DNA from: Streptomyces sp. SAJ15
GTDB lineage: Bacteria; Actinomycetota; Actinomycetes; Streptomycetales; Streptomycetaceae
DNA length: 59,374 nt
Assembly (NCBI RefSeq): GCF_007595705.1
Contig: NZ_NISY01000022.1
Coordinates: 1-59,374, forward strand
Reading direction: 5' to 3'
The notes below the pieces were generated by a model. That model did no database searches, was not told where the DNA came from, and saw nothing but the letters and a program-made list of their open reading frames with translations. A program made the translations under genes and the position numbers. This document shows, in pieces, positions 9,266 to 17,583 of the stretch (within the stretch, counting starts at the first letter, position 1; each line of letters opens with the position of its first letter).

Positions 9266-9433
9266 TCAGGGGGCCTTTCGCCGGGTGTGAGCAATGTCCG
9301 AGTGATGTACGCGACAGACCGATGGCGGCACGTCCCGCTCTTTCGGCCGTTCTGGCGACTCTGCCCGACCGTCGCCCCTCCATCATCGCTCACACGATCG
9401 AGAGGCAACCTCCGGGGCGGCAGCGGCGTCTTA

Positions 9434-9469
9434 GCCACCGCGTGCCGCCGTACGGCGGCACGCGGTGGC
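9434..9469. repeat. 36-bp perfect palindrome
   Basis: The arms GCCACCGCGTGCCGCCGT and ACGGCGGCACGCGGTGGC are exact reverse complements with no spacer. It sits in the 340-bp divergent gap between the histidine phosphatase (9265) and the PAP2 gene (9606). It could be a cruciform, a tight operator or a transcription barrier. The PAP2 start has GGGAGAG upstream at 9591-9597. Confidence 0.8.
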
Positions 9470-9605
9470 ACCTTGGGGCGGCCCGGGGGCACCTCGGGGG
9501 CGGTGCGCGGGGCGTTTCGCTTACGCCGTACGGTTTGGTGCGCGCCTCATCCAGTCGACGTGGCCGCCTGACTACCTGACCTGAACTCATTGGGAGAGCG
9601 TCCGG

Positions 9606-10607
9606 ATGCCCTACACCGTGCCCCGTGCCGGAGCATCACAGGGCGGTCGGCCACGTTGGTGGACCGAACTGCCGCTGATCGCTGTGGTGTACGCCGCGTA
9701 CTCGGCCGGTCGCCTGCTGGCCCGCGGCGACGTACAGACCGCCGTCGACCACGGCCTGGGCCTCCTGCGGTTCGAGCAGAGCCTGCACATCGACTTCGAG
9801 ACGCCGCTCAACGACATATTCACCAGGCACGCCTCCATAGGCGTGCCCGCCGACTTCATCTACGCCTCGCTGCACTACCTGGTCACTCCGGCGCTGCTGG
9901 TGTGGCTGTGGAAGCGCCGCCCGCAGGACTACCGCCTGCTGCGCACCTGGCTGCTGGTCTCCACGCTCATCGGGCTGATCGGCTTCACGCTGATGCCCAC
10001 CTGCCCGCCCCGGCTGCTGGACGACGCCTACGGCTTCGTGGACACCATGGCGCAGTACAGCTCCTACGGCTGGTGGGGCGGCGAGGCGAGCGCCCCGCGC
10101 GGTCTCGGCGGCTTCACCAACCAGTACGCGGCGATGCCGAGCCTGCACGTGGGCTGGGCCCTGTGGTGCGGGGTGGCCCTGTGGTGGCAGGGGCGTTCGG
10201 TCTGGTCCAAGATCGCCGGGGTGCTGTATCCGCTGATCATCACCCTCGTGGTGATGGGCACCGCGAACCACTACTTCATGGACGCCGCGGCCGGCATGGC
10301 CGTCATGGGCATCGGCTTCCTGCTGGCCCGCCCCGCGATGCGGCTGGCCGGGCGGGTGCTGGCCCGCTTCCGCGACGGCACCGGCGACGCGACCCGGGAG
10401 TCCGGGACGAAGGACGCCACTTCCGGAGCGAGAGCTTCCGCCACGCCTGTCGGTGACGGGTGCGAGACTTCGCCCCGTGAACGCGAACGCATCCCCCGAC
10501 AGCAGCAGCGCTCGGGCACCGCGGCCGAGGCAGGCGGGCACGGCGAGTCCGACGCCGCTGCCGGCTCCCGCGGGGCCGACGACGGCGCTGCGGCGGCGGC
10601 TCGCTGA
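9606..10607 (+). CDS. PAP2-family membrane phosphatase
   Basis: This 333-aa integral membrane protein has about six hydrophobic segments between residues ~20 and ~250. The PAP2 signature is present as C2 MPSLHVGWALW (PSxH) and C3 GTANHYFMDAAAG (His and Asp of the catalytic site), so it likely dephosphorylates a lipid or isoprenoid phosphate at the membrane. The branch resembles Aur1/inositol-phosphotransferase-like PAP2 proteins. After ~250 the C-terminus is a charged low-complexity tail. The last 131 bp overlap the nuclease gene in another frame; either the overlap is genuine or the tail has extended into it. Confidence 0.88.
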   Translation: MPYTVPRAGASQGGRPRWWTELPLIAVVYAAYSAGRLLARGDVQTAVDHGLGLLRFEQSLHIDFETPLNDIFTRHASIGVPADFIYASLHYLVTPALLVWLWKRRPQDYRLLRTWLLVSTLIGLIGFTLMPTCPPRLLDDAYGFVDTMAQYSSYGWWGGEASAPRGLGGFTNQYAAMPSLHVGWALWCGVALWWQGRSVWSKIAGVLYPLIITLVVMGTANHYFMDAAAGMAVMGIGFLLARPAMRLAGRVLARFRDGTGDATRESGTKDATSGARASATPVGDGCETSPRERERIPRQQQRSGTAAEAGGHGESDAAAGSRGADDGAAAAAR

Positions 10608-11889
10608 TCTGCGCGGCCCCACGGCCGCGCCCCACCCTCTGGACGCCCGCGCGCTCGCCGCGCTGGCCGCCAACCCCGGCTGCCGTCGCCGCACCCTGCT
10701 GGACGGCGCCGGGGTCGACAAGCGGGCCCTGGCCCGGGCCCTGGGTTCCCCCGCCACCTTCGGCCAGTCGCAGTTCGCCCACCAGCGCGGCAACACCTTC
10801 GAGGCCCGGGTGAAGGCCGACGGCGGGGACGAACTGCTGCGGCTCCTGTACGCGGCGCTGGGCGCCGAGGCGGGCGGGGTGCCCGCCCCCGAACCCGGCC
10901 GCACCCGCACCCCCGACCTGACCGCGGTCGGCCCCGAGGGCCGGACCGCGCGCACCGCCCTGGCCCTGCGCGAGGCCACCGCCGTCGGTCGCTGGACGCT
11001 GCTGGACCACCCGCTGCTCAGCCTCGACGTCGCCGGGTCGCCCGCGTTCCTGGAGCCCGACGCGGTCGTCGTCCACCCCGACGGCAGCTGGACCGTCGTC
11101 GAGATCAAGTCCTTCCCCGTCATCGACGGCGCCGCCGACCCTGCCAAGGTGGGCGCCGCGGCGCGTCAGGCGGCGGTCTACGTCCTGGCCCTGGAGCGGG
11201 TCGCCGAGCGGCTGACCGACGTCGTCAAGCTCACCGACGCGGAGGTGCCCCGGCTCTCCCCGGCCACCGCGGGCGTCCACCGGGTGCGCCACCGCGTGCT
11301 GCTGGTGTGCCCGAAGGACTTCTCCAACCTGCCGACGGGCGAGCTGGTGGACGTGCGCAAGCAGCTCGCGGTCACCCGACGGCAGCTGGGCCGGCTGACC
11401 CGGGTGGAGGAGATCGCGGCGGCGCTCCCGGAGGGGACCAGCTTCGACCTGTGCCCCACCGAGGACGGCCGCACGACCCGGCCCGTCGAGGAGCTCGCGG
11501 TGGCGGTGGACGCGGTGGACGCGTCCTATGCGCCGGAGTGCCTGGCCGCCTGCGAGCTGGCCTTCCACTGCCGTCAGCGGGCCCGCGCGGCGGGCTCGGT
11601 CGAGGCGCTGGGCCGCGGCGTGCGCGGCGAGCTGGGCGGTCTGACGACCATCGACGCGGTGCTGGCCGCGGCCTGCGCCCCCTCCGAGGCGGGCCCCTCA
11701 GGCGCGGGCACCCCCGCCGAGGCCGGGCACGCCTCCGGGGCGAGCGGCGACTCGGAGGCGGAGGACGACCCCACCGTGATCGCGCTGCGCCGGGCCGCCG
11801 CGCTGCGCGCCGAGGCCCTGGCGGCGGCCGGGATGGCGGCGCCCGCCACGGCCGGACCCGCCGCCGCGGCCCGAGCGGGAGGCGCCTGA
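10477..11889 (+). CDS. PD-(D/E)XK nuclease with Fe-S-type cysteines (RecB/Cas4/Dna2-like)
   Basis: This ~470-aa protein shows the full RecB-nuclease order. Numbered from the alternative GTG 10453, it has: Cys77 in NPGCRRRTLL, Glu117 in RGNTFEARV, Asp203 in EPDAVVV, Glu217-x-Lys219 in TVVEIKS, and Gln239/Tyr243 in RQAAVYVLAL. A C-terminal cluster follows at Cys363, Cys367 and Cys373 (CLAACELAFHC). One N-terminal plus three C-terminal cysteines flanking the nuclease core is the 4Fe-4S arrangement known from Cas4, AddB and Dna2. I start at GTG 10477; no strong ribosome site decides it. Its stop overlaps the next start (TGATG), so it is coupled to the 529-aa protein and helicase. Nuclease activity is inferred from motifs. 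Confidence 0.75.
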   Translation: MNANASPDSSSARAPRPRQAGTASPTPLPAPAGPTTALRRRLADLRGPTAAPHPLDARALAALAANPGCRRRTLLDGAGVDKRALARALGSPATFGQSQFAHQRGNTFEARVKADGGDELLRLLYAALGAEAGGVPAPEPGRTRTPDLTAVGPEGRTARTALALREATAVGRWTLLDHPLLSLDVAGSPAFLEPDAVVVHPDGSWTVVEIKSFPVIDGAADPAKVGAAARQAAVYVLALERVAERLTDVVKLTDAEVPRLSPATAGVHRVRHRVLLVCPKDFSNLPTGELVDVRKQLAVTRRQLGRLTRVEEIAAALPEGTSFDLCPTEDGRTTRPVEELAVAVDAVDASYAPECLAACELAFHCRQRARAAGSVEALGRGVRGELGGLTTIDAVLAAACAPSEAGPSGAGTPAEAGHASGASGDSEAEDDPTVIALRRAAALRAEALAAAGMAAPATAGPAAAARAGGA

Positions 11890-13478
11890 TGTCGTTGATG
11901 ACCACTCTTGCCCGGATGGAGGCGGTGCGGGACGGGCGGGCCCGGCCCACCGCCACCGTCCGGCACCGACACCTCGCGGACCGCCCGCTGGTCTTCGTGC
12001 CGCTCACCACCGCCGGCGAAGCCGGCGCGCCGCTGGGGGCGATGGTGGGGACCGACCGGGACGCGCCGCGACTCCTGGTGGTGGCGCAGCCGCGCGACCG
12101 CGATCTGCGGTTCGCGTTCCTGGCCGAGCTGGCCGAGGAGATGCTGCCGCACATCGAGGCGTACGCCGACGAGACGGTCCAGGAGGAGCGCAAGGAGACC
12201 GACCCCGAAACGGGGCGGAAGGTCACGGTCCAGGTCGATCTGTGCGCGGACGCCCCGCAGTTGCTGGTGCCCAGCGGCGGGGGCGTGGAGTTCGTGCGGC
12301 TGCTGGGCCGGTCGATGCGGTTCCGGCGGACCGCCGAGCAGGACCCGGACGCGCCCTTCCCGGCCCCCGCGCGGGTACCGCTGCTCGGCCGCTGGCTCAC
12401 CCACTACGGCGAGCGCTCCCGCGTCCCCGGCTCCTCGCTGCTGCTCGCGCTGACCGAGCTGCTCGGCCGGCACTGGGCCACCGGGCAGAGCGTGCTGGAG
12501 GACCAGCACCTGGGCGCGCTGCTCGGCTGGATCGACCCCCCGGAGGGGATGTCGGGGGCGGAGGCGGCGCTCCGCGCGGAGCTGGCGCGGGGGGCGGACG
12601 GCCTGCTGGAGTGCCCGCCCGCGGGCCCCGCCACCGACCCGGTCTTCGACAACGCCCGGCTGGCCCCGGCGATGAAGCGCTACGACACCGCCCGCGCGGG
12701 CGTCATCGACGGCGTTCCCGGCGCGGGCGCGCGGCTGAGCGCCGCCGAGGAGGAGCTGCGCGCGCTCATCGGCGGCCAGCTGCGGCCGACCTGGGACGCC
12801 GTCTGGCGGGCGGTGGACCTGCTGCGGGCGCTGCCGGAGGGGTCGCGGGTGGGCGACCGCTGGAAGCGCGACCGCTGGTCGTACACCGGCCACCGGGACC
12901 GGGTGCGGGCCGGGGAGCCGCCGCAGCCCCGGCACGACGACGCGGTGACGGCCGCGCGCAAGCTGATGGCGCGGGAGACCGCGCAGGCCCAGCTCGACGC
13001 CCAGGAGGCACTGGACGACCCGCTGGTGATGGCGGGCCGGCGGCTGGCCGGGGAGGCGTTCGCCGGAGCCGTCACGGAGGTGGAGATGGCCTGGACCGAG
13101 GCGAAGGTGCCGCGCCCCCGGCCGCTGCTCACCCTGCGCACCGACGACCGCCCGCTGCTGGCCGAGCGGACCAAGCTGTACCGGGCGCTGGACGACGGAA
13201 GGACCCAGACCGCCGAGTTCGTCGGGTACGCCGCGGACGACGGCTCGCCGGTGGTCCGGCTGACCGGCGGCATGGGCCGGGGCAGGATGCCGGAGCCCGG
13301 CTCCGTTCCCGAGCCGGGCGAACGGGTGTGCTGGACCCTCTTCGAGCACGCCCCGCGCGGGGGTCCCGAGCTCCCCGACCCCGAGCGCACCCCCTGGACC
13401 CACGGCGGCCCGCCGGCCGACTCCCCCGAGCCGGCCGGCCACGTCCCCGACCCCGTCACCCCGGAGGACTTCCTGTGA
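11889..13478 (+). CDS. protein of unknown function between nuclease and helicase genes
   Basis: This 529-aa cytoplasmic protein is one I do not recognise. It starts at ATG 11889 inside the TGATG overlap with the nuclease gene. The N-terminal ~110 residues are alpha/beta, the middle (~140-400) is mostly helical with many Arg/Glu, and ~400-490 is predicted beta-rich (RPLLTLRTDDRPLL, TAEFVGYAADD, ERVCWTLFEHA). That last part reads like the small beta-barrel (1B/OB-like) domain that Upf1/Dna2-family SF1 helicases carry internally, which the helicase gene 52 bp downstream seems to lack. A structural or DNA-binding subunit of one complex is my inference. Confidence 0.72.
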   Translation: MSLMTTLARMEAVRDGRARPTATVRHRHLADRPLVFVPLTTAGEAGAPLGAMVGTDRDAPRLLVVAQPRDRDLRFAFLAELAEEMLPHIEAYADETVQEERKETDPETGRKVTVQVDLCADAPQLLVPSGGGVEFVRLLGRSMRFRRTAEQDPDAPFPAPARVPLLGRWLTHYGERSRVPGSSLLLALTELLGRHWATGQSVLEDQHLGALLGWIDPPEGMSGAEAALRAELARGADGLLECPPAGPATDPVFDNARLAPAMKRYDTARAGVIDGVPGAGARLSAAEEELRALIGGQLRPTWDAVWRAVDLLRALPEGSRVGDRWKRDRWSYTGHRDRVRAGEPPQPRHDDAVTAARKLMARETAQAQLDAQEALDDPLVMAGRRLAGEAFAGAVTEVEMAWTEAKVPRPRPLLTLRTDDRPLLAERTKLYRALDDGRTQTAEFVGYAADDGSPVVRLTGGMGRGRMPEPGSVPEPGERVCWTLFEHAPRGGPELPDPERTPWTHGGPPADSPEPAGHVPDPVTPEDFL

Positions 13479-13530
13479 TCCGCACGGACCCGACCCCCGG
13501 CGCGCCGCGCCCCGGTCGTGAGGGAGCGGC

Positions 13531-14886
13531 ATGAGGGGCGCGGCGGCCGGTACGGAGGCCGCCTTCGACCCGGGCGCGGCGGCGGCCCGCGCGACCGAGG
13601 CCATCCTGCGCGACACCCTGCATGGGACGGACCGGGGCGTGGTGGTGGACTCCCCGCCGGGGGCGGGGAAGTCGACGCTGGTGGTGCGGGCCGCGCGGGA
13701 GCTGGCGGCGGCCGGGCGGCCGCTGATGGTGGTGGCGCAGACCAACGCTCAGGTGGACGACCTGGTGGACCGGCTGGCGCGGGAGGACCCGGAGCTGCCG
13801 GTGGGCCGGCTGCACAGCAACGACCCGCACCCGTACGACCCGGTGCTCGACGGCCACGCGAACGTGGTGACCTCCGCCAAGGTCGCGGAGCTGACCGGGC
13901 TCGGCGTCGTGGTGTCCACCGCGGCGAAGTGGGCGCACGTCAAGAACGTGGAGCCGTGGCGGCACGCCATCGTCGACGAGGCCTACCAGATGCGCTCGGA
14001 CGCGCTGCTGGCCGTCGCCGGGCTCTTCGAGCGGGCCCTGTTCGTGGGCGACCCGGGGCAGCTGGACCCGTTCAGCGTGGTGGGCACCGAGCAGTGGGCG
14101 GGGCTGTCGTACGACCCGTCGGCGAGCGCGGTGGCCACGCTGCTCTCGCACAACCCGCGGCTGCCGCAGCACCGACTCCCGGTGTCCTGGCGGCTGCCCG
14201 CCTCGGCCGCGCCGCTGGTGTCCGCCGCGTTCTACCCGTACACGCCGTTCCGCAGCGGCACCGGCCACGGCGACCGGAGGCTGTCCTTCGGGGTGCCCTC
14301 GGACGGCTCGGGCCCGGACCGGGTGCTGGACGAGGCCGCGGAGTCCGGCTGGGGGCTGTTGGAGCTGCCCGCGCGGCACACCCCGCGCACCGACCCGGAG
14401 GCGGTGCGCGCGGTGGCGCTGGTGGTGCGGCGGCTGCTGGACCGGGGCGGCGCGGCGGTCAGCGAGCGGTCCGAGCGGCCGGTGCCGCTCACCGCGGACC
14501 GGATCGCGGTGGGCACCGCGCACCGGGACCAGGCGGCGGCGGTGCGGGCGGCGTTGACCACGCTCGGGGTCGGCGGGGTGACGGTGGACACCGCCAACCG
14601 CCTCCAGGGGCGGGAGTTCGACGTGACGGTGGTCCTGCACCCGCTGTCGGGCCGCCCGGACGCGACGGAGTTCCACCTGGAGACGGGCCGGCTGTGCGTG
14701 CTGGCCTCACGCCACCGGCACGCCTGCGTCGTGGTCTGCCGCGCGGGCGTCGCCGAGCTGTTGGACGAGCATCCGTCCACGGAGCCGGTGCGGCTGGGGG
14801 TGACGGTGAAGTTCCCGGACGGCTGGGAGGCGAACCACGCCGTCCTGGCGCACCTGGCGGAGCACCGGGTGGCCTGGCGGCCCTGA
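13531..14886 (+). CDS. SF1B (Upf1/Dna2-like) helicase
   Basis: This 451-aa protein carries the helicase motifs in order: Walker A PPGAGKST (Lys47), Ia VVAQTNAQVDDL, Walker B IVDEAYQM (Asp149-Glu150), III FVGDPGQLDPF (~172-181), IV VSWRLP, V VDTANRLQGREFD and VI LCVLASRHRHACVVV. It is compact: the 1B barrel and stalk usual for Upf1-like enzymes are not evident. AGGGAG precedes ATG 13531. It is the third gene of a tight block with the Fe-S nuclease and the 529-aa protein, so ATP-driven unwinding coupled to nuclease cleavage is the natural reading. Repair versus defence is unresolved. Confidence 0.88.
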   Translation: MRGAAAGTEAAFDPGAAAARATEAILRDTLHGTDRGVVVDSPPGAGKSTLVVRAARELAAAGRPLMVVAQTNAQVDDLVDRLAREDPELPVGRLHSNDPHPYDPVLDGHANVVTSAKVAELTGLGVVVSTAAKWAHVKNVEPWRHAIVDEAYQMRSDALLAVAGLFERALFVGDPGQLDPFSVVGTEQWAGLSYDPSASAVATLLSHNPRLPQHRLPVSWRLPASAAPLVSAAFYPYTPFRSGTGHGDRRLSFGVPSDGSGPDRVLDEAAESGWGLLELPARHTPRTDPEAVRAVALVVRRLLDRGGAAVSERSERPVPLTADRIAVGTAHRDQAAAVRAALTTLGVGGVTVDTANRLQGREFDVTVVLHPLSGRPDATEFHLETGRLCVLASRHRHACVVVCRAGVAELLDEHPSTEPVRLGVTVKFPDGWEANHAVLAHLAEHRVAWRP

Positions 14887-15011
14887 GCGGCGGAACGCGA
14901 CCGGGGCGGCGCGGGGGCCGCCCCGCGGCGCGCGACGCGTCCTGGGCCGCCACCGGCCACTTGCGCCCGGCGCGACAATGGAATGCGGCACACGATCCGG
15001 GAGGTACGTCC

Positions 15012-15377
15012 ATGTCCGAGCCGCAGTCGGCTCCCCAGGCGCCCGCCGGCGCTCCCAGTCCGCAGCGCCGGCTCAAGCCCGCCCCGCTGCTGTTCGAGCC
15101 CACCGAGGCCGCGGCCGACCCCGAGCACTTCTTCGACCTGGAGTCCATCGAGGACCCGCGGGAGCTGCTCGCCCGGTCCACGGAGCTGGTGCTGGCGTTC
15201 CGCGCGGCGACGGACCGGGCGATGGAGTACCAGGCGATGGCGGCGGCCCAGCTCGCCGACCCGCGCCGGTTCGACCGGCTGCCGCCGGCCCTGATCGCGG
15301 AGCGCGCGGAGTGGACGGAGGACTACGCCAAGAAGATGGTGGAGTTCGGCCGGGAGCTGATGCACGGTGTCGACTAG
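15012..15377 (+). CDS. small helical protein of unknown function
   Basis: The product is 121 aa. The first ~30 residues are Pro/Gln/Ala-rich; the rest is acidic and helical, e.g. around DPEHFFDLESIEDPRELL and TEDYAKKMVEFGRELM. GGGAGG lies 8 bp upstream of ATG 15012 and decides the start over the longer in-frame reading. It sits 125 bp after the helicase and could be a fourth member of that operon, but the gap allows an independent promoter. No motif is recognised. Confidence 0.75.
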   Translation: MSEPQSAPQAPAGAPSPQRRLKPAPLLFEPTEAAADPEHFFDLESIEDPRELLARSTELVLAFRAATDRAMEYQAMAAAQLADPRRFDRLPPALIAERAEWTEDYAKKMVEFGRELMHGVD

Positions 15378-15428
15378 GCCGCTGCCCAGGCATATGCCGC
15401 CGGGCATGCCCGAGGCACACGCGAAACG

Positions 15429-15445
15429 CATATACGTTCGATATG
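15429..15445. promoter_or_regulatory. inverted repeat CATAT-N7-ATATG in an AT-rich intergenic patch
   Basis: CATATACGTTCGATATG lies in the 164-bp gap between 15377 and 15542. It is followed by a local AT-rich run with a TATA (15451-15470), unusual in this very GC-rich sequence. It is a plausible operator or promoter for the downstream Prim-Pol-like gene. A second CATATG half-site occurs around 15390-15395. Confidence 0.4.
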
Positions 15446-15541
15446 TGAGTTCGGCGCAATATACCCCACCTCACGGCCCCTTGTCCCGGTAATCGGCAAT
15501 CCACGGAATCCCGGGCTGGGGCGCCGATAGATGTGGAGGCC

Positions 15542-16207
15542 ATGAGCAGCATGAGCAGGCGGCCTCGGCACCCCCGTCCGTACGCCACCCCGGAAGGAGC
15601 CGACTGGCTCGCCTCGGCCAGTCCGTTCCCGCGCAGCGTGCGGGCCCTCTGGGCGGAGCACCCGGCCGCCCAGGTGGTGCTGCCCTGCGGCGTGACCTTC
15701 GACGTGATCAGCGTTCCGGCGCTGTTCGGCCGGCACATGGTGAGCCGGCTGTGGGCGTACGGGCCGGGCACCGGGCCGGTGGGCGCGCAGCGGGACCGCA
15801 TCCTGATCTTCGCCATGCCGGGCTGCGCGCAACGGCTGCCCGCGCTGCTGCGCTGGGAGGAGTGGGGGGCGGCGACTCCGCCGCTGCTGTGCCACGGCGC
15901 CGGCGACGCGGTCACCGTGCCGCCGCCGCACCCCGTGGAGCCGACCATGGGGCCGGGCGAGGCGGCCACGGCGGCCGCCCCGGGCCCCGCCGAGGACCCG
16001 ACCGACCCCGCCTGGGGCGAGATGGCCGCGACCGCCGGACGACCCGGGCGACGGCCGATCGCCGAGCCCGCGGCCCGCTGGCTGGTCGCGCCCACGGCCG
16101 GCGACCCCTGGCTGCCGGGGCCCGATGTGCTGCTGTGGGCCTGCGTGCGGGCCGCCCGGGCGACCGCGCGGGCGACGGGGCCGCTCGCCGCCCCGACCCC
16201 GGCCTGA
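15542..16207 (+). CDS. conserved Prim-Pol-like protein of unknown function
   Basis: This ~221-aa protein has core segments TFDVISVPALFGRHMVSRLW, GPVGAQRDRILIFAMPG, CHGAGDAVTVPPP and ARWLVAPT plus a C-terminal helix PDVLLWACVRAARA. The order matches the smaller protein at 6002-6451 and recalls the alpha/beta scaffold of actinobacterial bifunctional primase/polymerase N-terminal domains. No catalytic Asp pair is evident, so it may be a degenerate, regulatory relative (inference). Starts at GTG 15533, ATG 15542 and ATG 15551 are all possible; GGAGG lies between the first two. A Pro/Ala-rich insert occupies ~140-175. Confidence 0.65.
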   Translation: MSSMSRRPRHPRPYATPEGADWLASASPFPRSVRALWAEHPAAQVVLPCGVTFDVISVPALFGRHMVSRLWAYGPGTGPVGAQRDRILIFAMPGCAQRLPALLRWEEWGAATPPLLCHGAGDAVTVPPPHPVEPTMGPGEAATAAAPGPAEDPTDPAWGEMAATAGRPGRRPIAEPAARWLVAPTAGDPWLPGPDVLLWACVRAARATARATGPLAAPTPA

Positions 16208-16254
16208 TCCCGGACCCGACCTGACCGCGCCCGTCGGCCACCGCGGCCCGGCCC

Positions 16255-16326
16255 GCGCGGTACGCCGTCCCCGCGCGGTACGCCGTCCCCGCGCGGTACG
16301 CCGTCCCCGCGCGGTACGCCGTCCCC
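16255..16326. repeat. 18-bp perfect tandem repeat, four copies
   Basis: Four identical copies of GCGCGGTACGCCGTCCCC run head to tail between the Prim-Pol-like gene and the tRNA gene. A degenerate fifth copy (GCGGGGTGCGCC) follows. No gene is supported in 16208-16548. Confidence 0.85.
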
Positions 16327-16548
16327 GCGGGGTGCGCCTCCCCGCCCCCTTGACCGCGCGGGAACGCCGCCCGTCACGCCCGCCATCCCCGCGCGGCCGC
16401 TCCCGGGCCGCCGGGCCGCCGCATGGCCGCCGTAGGCCGCAGCCGCAGCTCAGGGCCCCGGCAGGCGTTCCACGCGGGCCCGCGGGCGCCCGGAAGTATC
16501 GATTTTCGTTCCGCCGGACCAGGATGCTAAGGTCTTCTACGTCAGCAG

Positions 16549-16622
16549 GCGCCGCTAGCTCAGTTGGTTAGAGCAGCTGACTCTTAATCAGCGGGTCCGG
16601 GGTTCGAGTCCCTGGCGGCGCA
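16549..16622 (+). tRNA. tRNA-Lys (anticodon CTT), copy 1
   Basis: The 74-nt cloverleaf has acceptor GCGCCGC/GCGGCGC (7 bp), a D-stem GCTC/GAGC, an anticodon stem GCTGA/TCAGC with loop CTCTTAA (anticodon CTT, decoding AAG), and a T-arm CGGGG-TTCGAGT-CCCTG. The discriminator is A. CCA is not encoded; the gene ends ...GCACC. An identical gene is at 52499-52572. The 8 bp upstream (GTCAGCAG) are shared by both copies. Confidence 0.97.
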
Positions 16623-16628
16623 CCGACA

Positions 16629-16664
16629 GAAGAAGGCTCCTCACTCCGGTGAGGGGCCTTCTTC
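16629..16664 (+). terminator. hairpin terminator after tRNA-Lys copy 1
   Basis: A 16-bp stem (GAAGAAGGCTCCTCAC with GTGAGGGGCCTTCTTC, one G-T pair) closes on a TCCG tetraloop six bases after the tRNA. No long T-tract follows, which is usual in high-GC actinobacteria. Confidence 0.8.
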
Positions 16665-16758
16665 ATGTCTCCAGAGGGTCCCAGGGGTCCCTGGCCCTAG
16701 GCGACCAGCGCGCGGCCGTGCGGCGCACCCGATCGTGCCCGCGCCGTCCCCCGCGCGG

Positions 16759-17376
16759 TCAGCGGGCGTGCCCGGCCGCCTGTCGCGCGGTGAGGTGGAC
16801 GGCGCACTCGGCGGCGCCGGTGGCCGGCGCGGCCCGGCGGGTCGCCCGCCACACGTCGGCATCCCGCCACCACGTGACGAAGGTGTACGCGCCGGGCTTG
16901 GTGAGCGAGCGGCTGAGGTCCGCGTGGAGAAAGCCGGGCTCATGGCAGAGCGCGGCCGCGTACGCGCGGTAGGCGCGGTCGAACTCCTCCAGGTTCATCC
17001 CCTCCGCCGTCAGCCACTCCACGACCACCAGCGGCGCACCCTCGGACACATCGCCGTCGCCCGCCCGCAGCACATTGCGGGACGGGTCGACGGCGACCTC
17101 GCCCAACGCGTGGAACTCCCGCCCGTGCGCCTGGAAGACCGAGCTGCCGCGCACCCGCTGGAAGCTCTCCGGATTCCGCCAGCGCTCGATGTTCACGTAC
17201 ACGCCCGGGCACTCGGCCAGCAGCACCGCCTGGTGCGAGTCGAAACCGTCCTGGGCTCGCAGCCAGGCCGCGTGGCCCAGGAAGCTGCGCTCGAACTCGG
17301 GGGCCCGCGCGGGGTCCCGGAGCGTGAAGGTGTTCACGACGGTGAAGAGGCCAGTGTGCCGCATGACGTAGGGCAT
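16759..17376 (-). CDS. tandem antibiotic-biosynthesis-monooxygenase (ABM) domain protein
   Basis: This 205-aa cofactor-independent oxygenase-type protein has two ferredoxin-like ABM repeats. The first spans ~10-90 (FTVVNTFTLRDPARAPEFE to VYVNIERWRNPESF). The second spans ~110-190 (PLVVVEWLTAEGMNLEEFD to TFVTWWRDADVWRA). Such proteins quinone-oxidise or help cyclise aromatic polyketide intermediates. It lies beside a didomain aromatase/cyclase and a chain-length factor on the same strand, consistent with a type II polyketide locus. With no KS-alpha or ACP in the window the substrate is unknown. Confidence 0.85.
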   Translation of the reverse strand: MPYVMRHTGLFTVVNTFTLRDPARAPEFERSFLGHAAWLRAQDGFDSHQAVLLAECPGVYVNIERWRNPESFQRVRGSSVFQAHGREFHALGEVAVDPSRNVLRAGDGDVSEGAPLVVVEWLTAEGMNLEEFDRAYRAYAAALCHEPGFLHADLSRSLTKPGAYTFVTWWRDADVWRATRRAAPATGAAECAVHLTARQAAGHAR

Positions 17377-17583
17377 GGAGTGCGACCTTTCTCTTCCTGC
17401 AGCAGGCCGAGACGCCTGTCCTGCGGGCGGGCGGTGCGGGCGGGCGGGCGGTGCGAAGAAGCGATACGGCAGAGAGGGGTGCGGGCGGCGGGCCGGGGCA
17501 CGGCGCGCACCGCGCCGGGGGACGGGCCCGGCCGTGCTCGCAGGAGGGTGCCCTTGCGGTGCGGGGCGCGCGGCGCGCGCCGG

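Noticed and set aside
10453..10607. Frameshift joining the PAP2 gene and the nuclease gene into one fusion
   Set aside because: The PAP2 motifs and the nuclease motifs are complete in their own frames, and the overlap region is low-complexity in both, so an overlap is simpler.
11574..13745. Long minus-strand frame opposite the nuclease/helicase block (723 codons)
   Set aside because: Its sequence is Arg/Gly/Pro/Val-rich without motifs and is fully antisense to genes with recognisable active sites.
13518..15377. 619-aa frame running through the helicase gene into the 121-aa protein
   Set aside because: The first part is out of frame with the helicase motifs; only the end from ATG 15012, with its own ribosome site, looks real.
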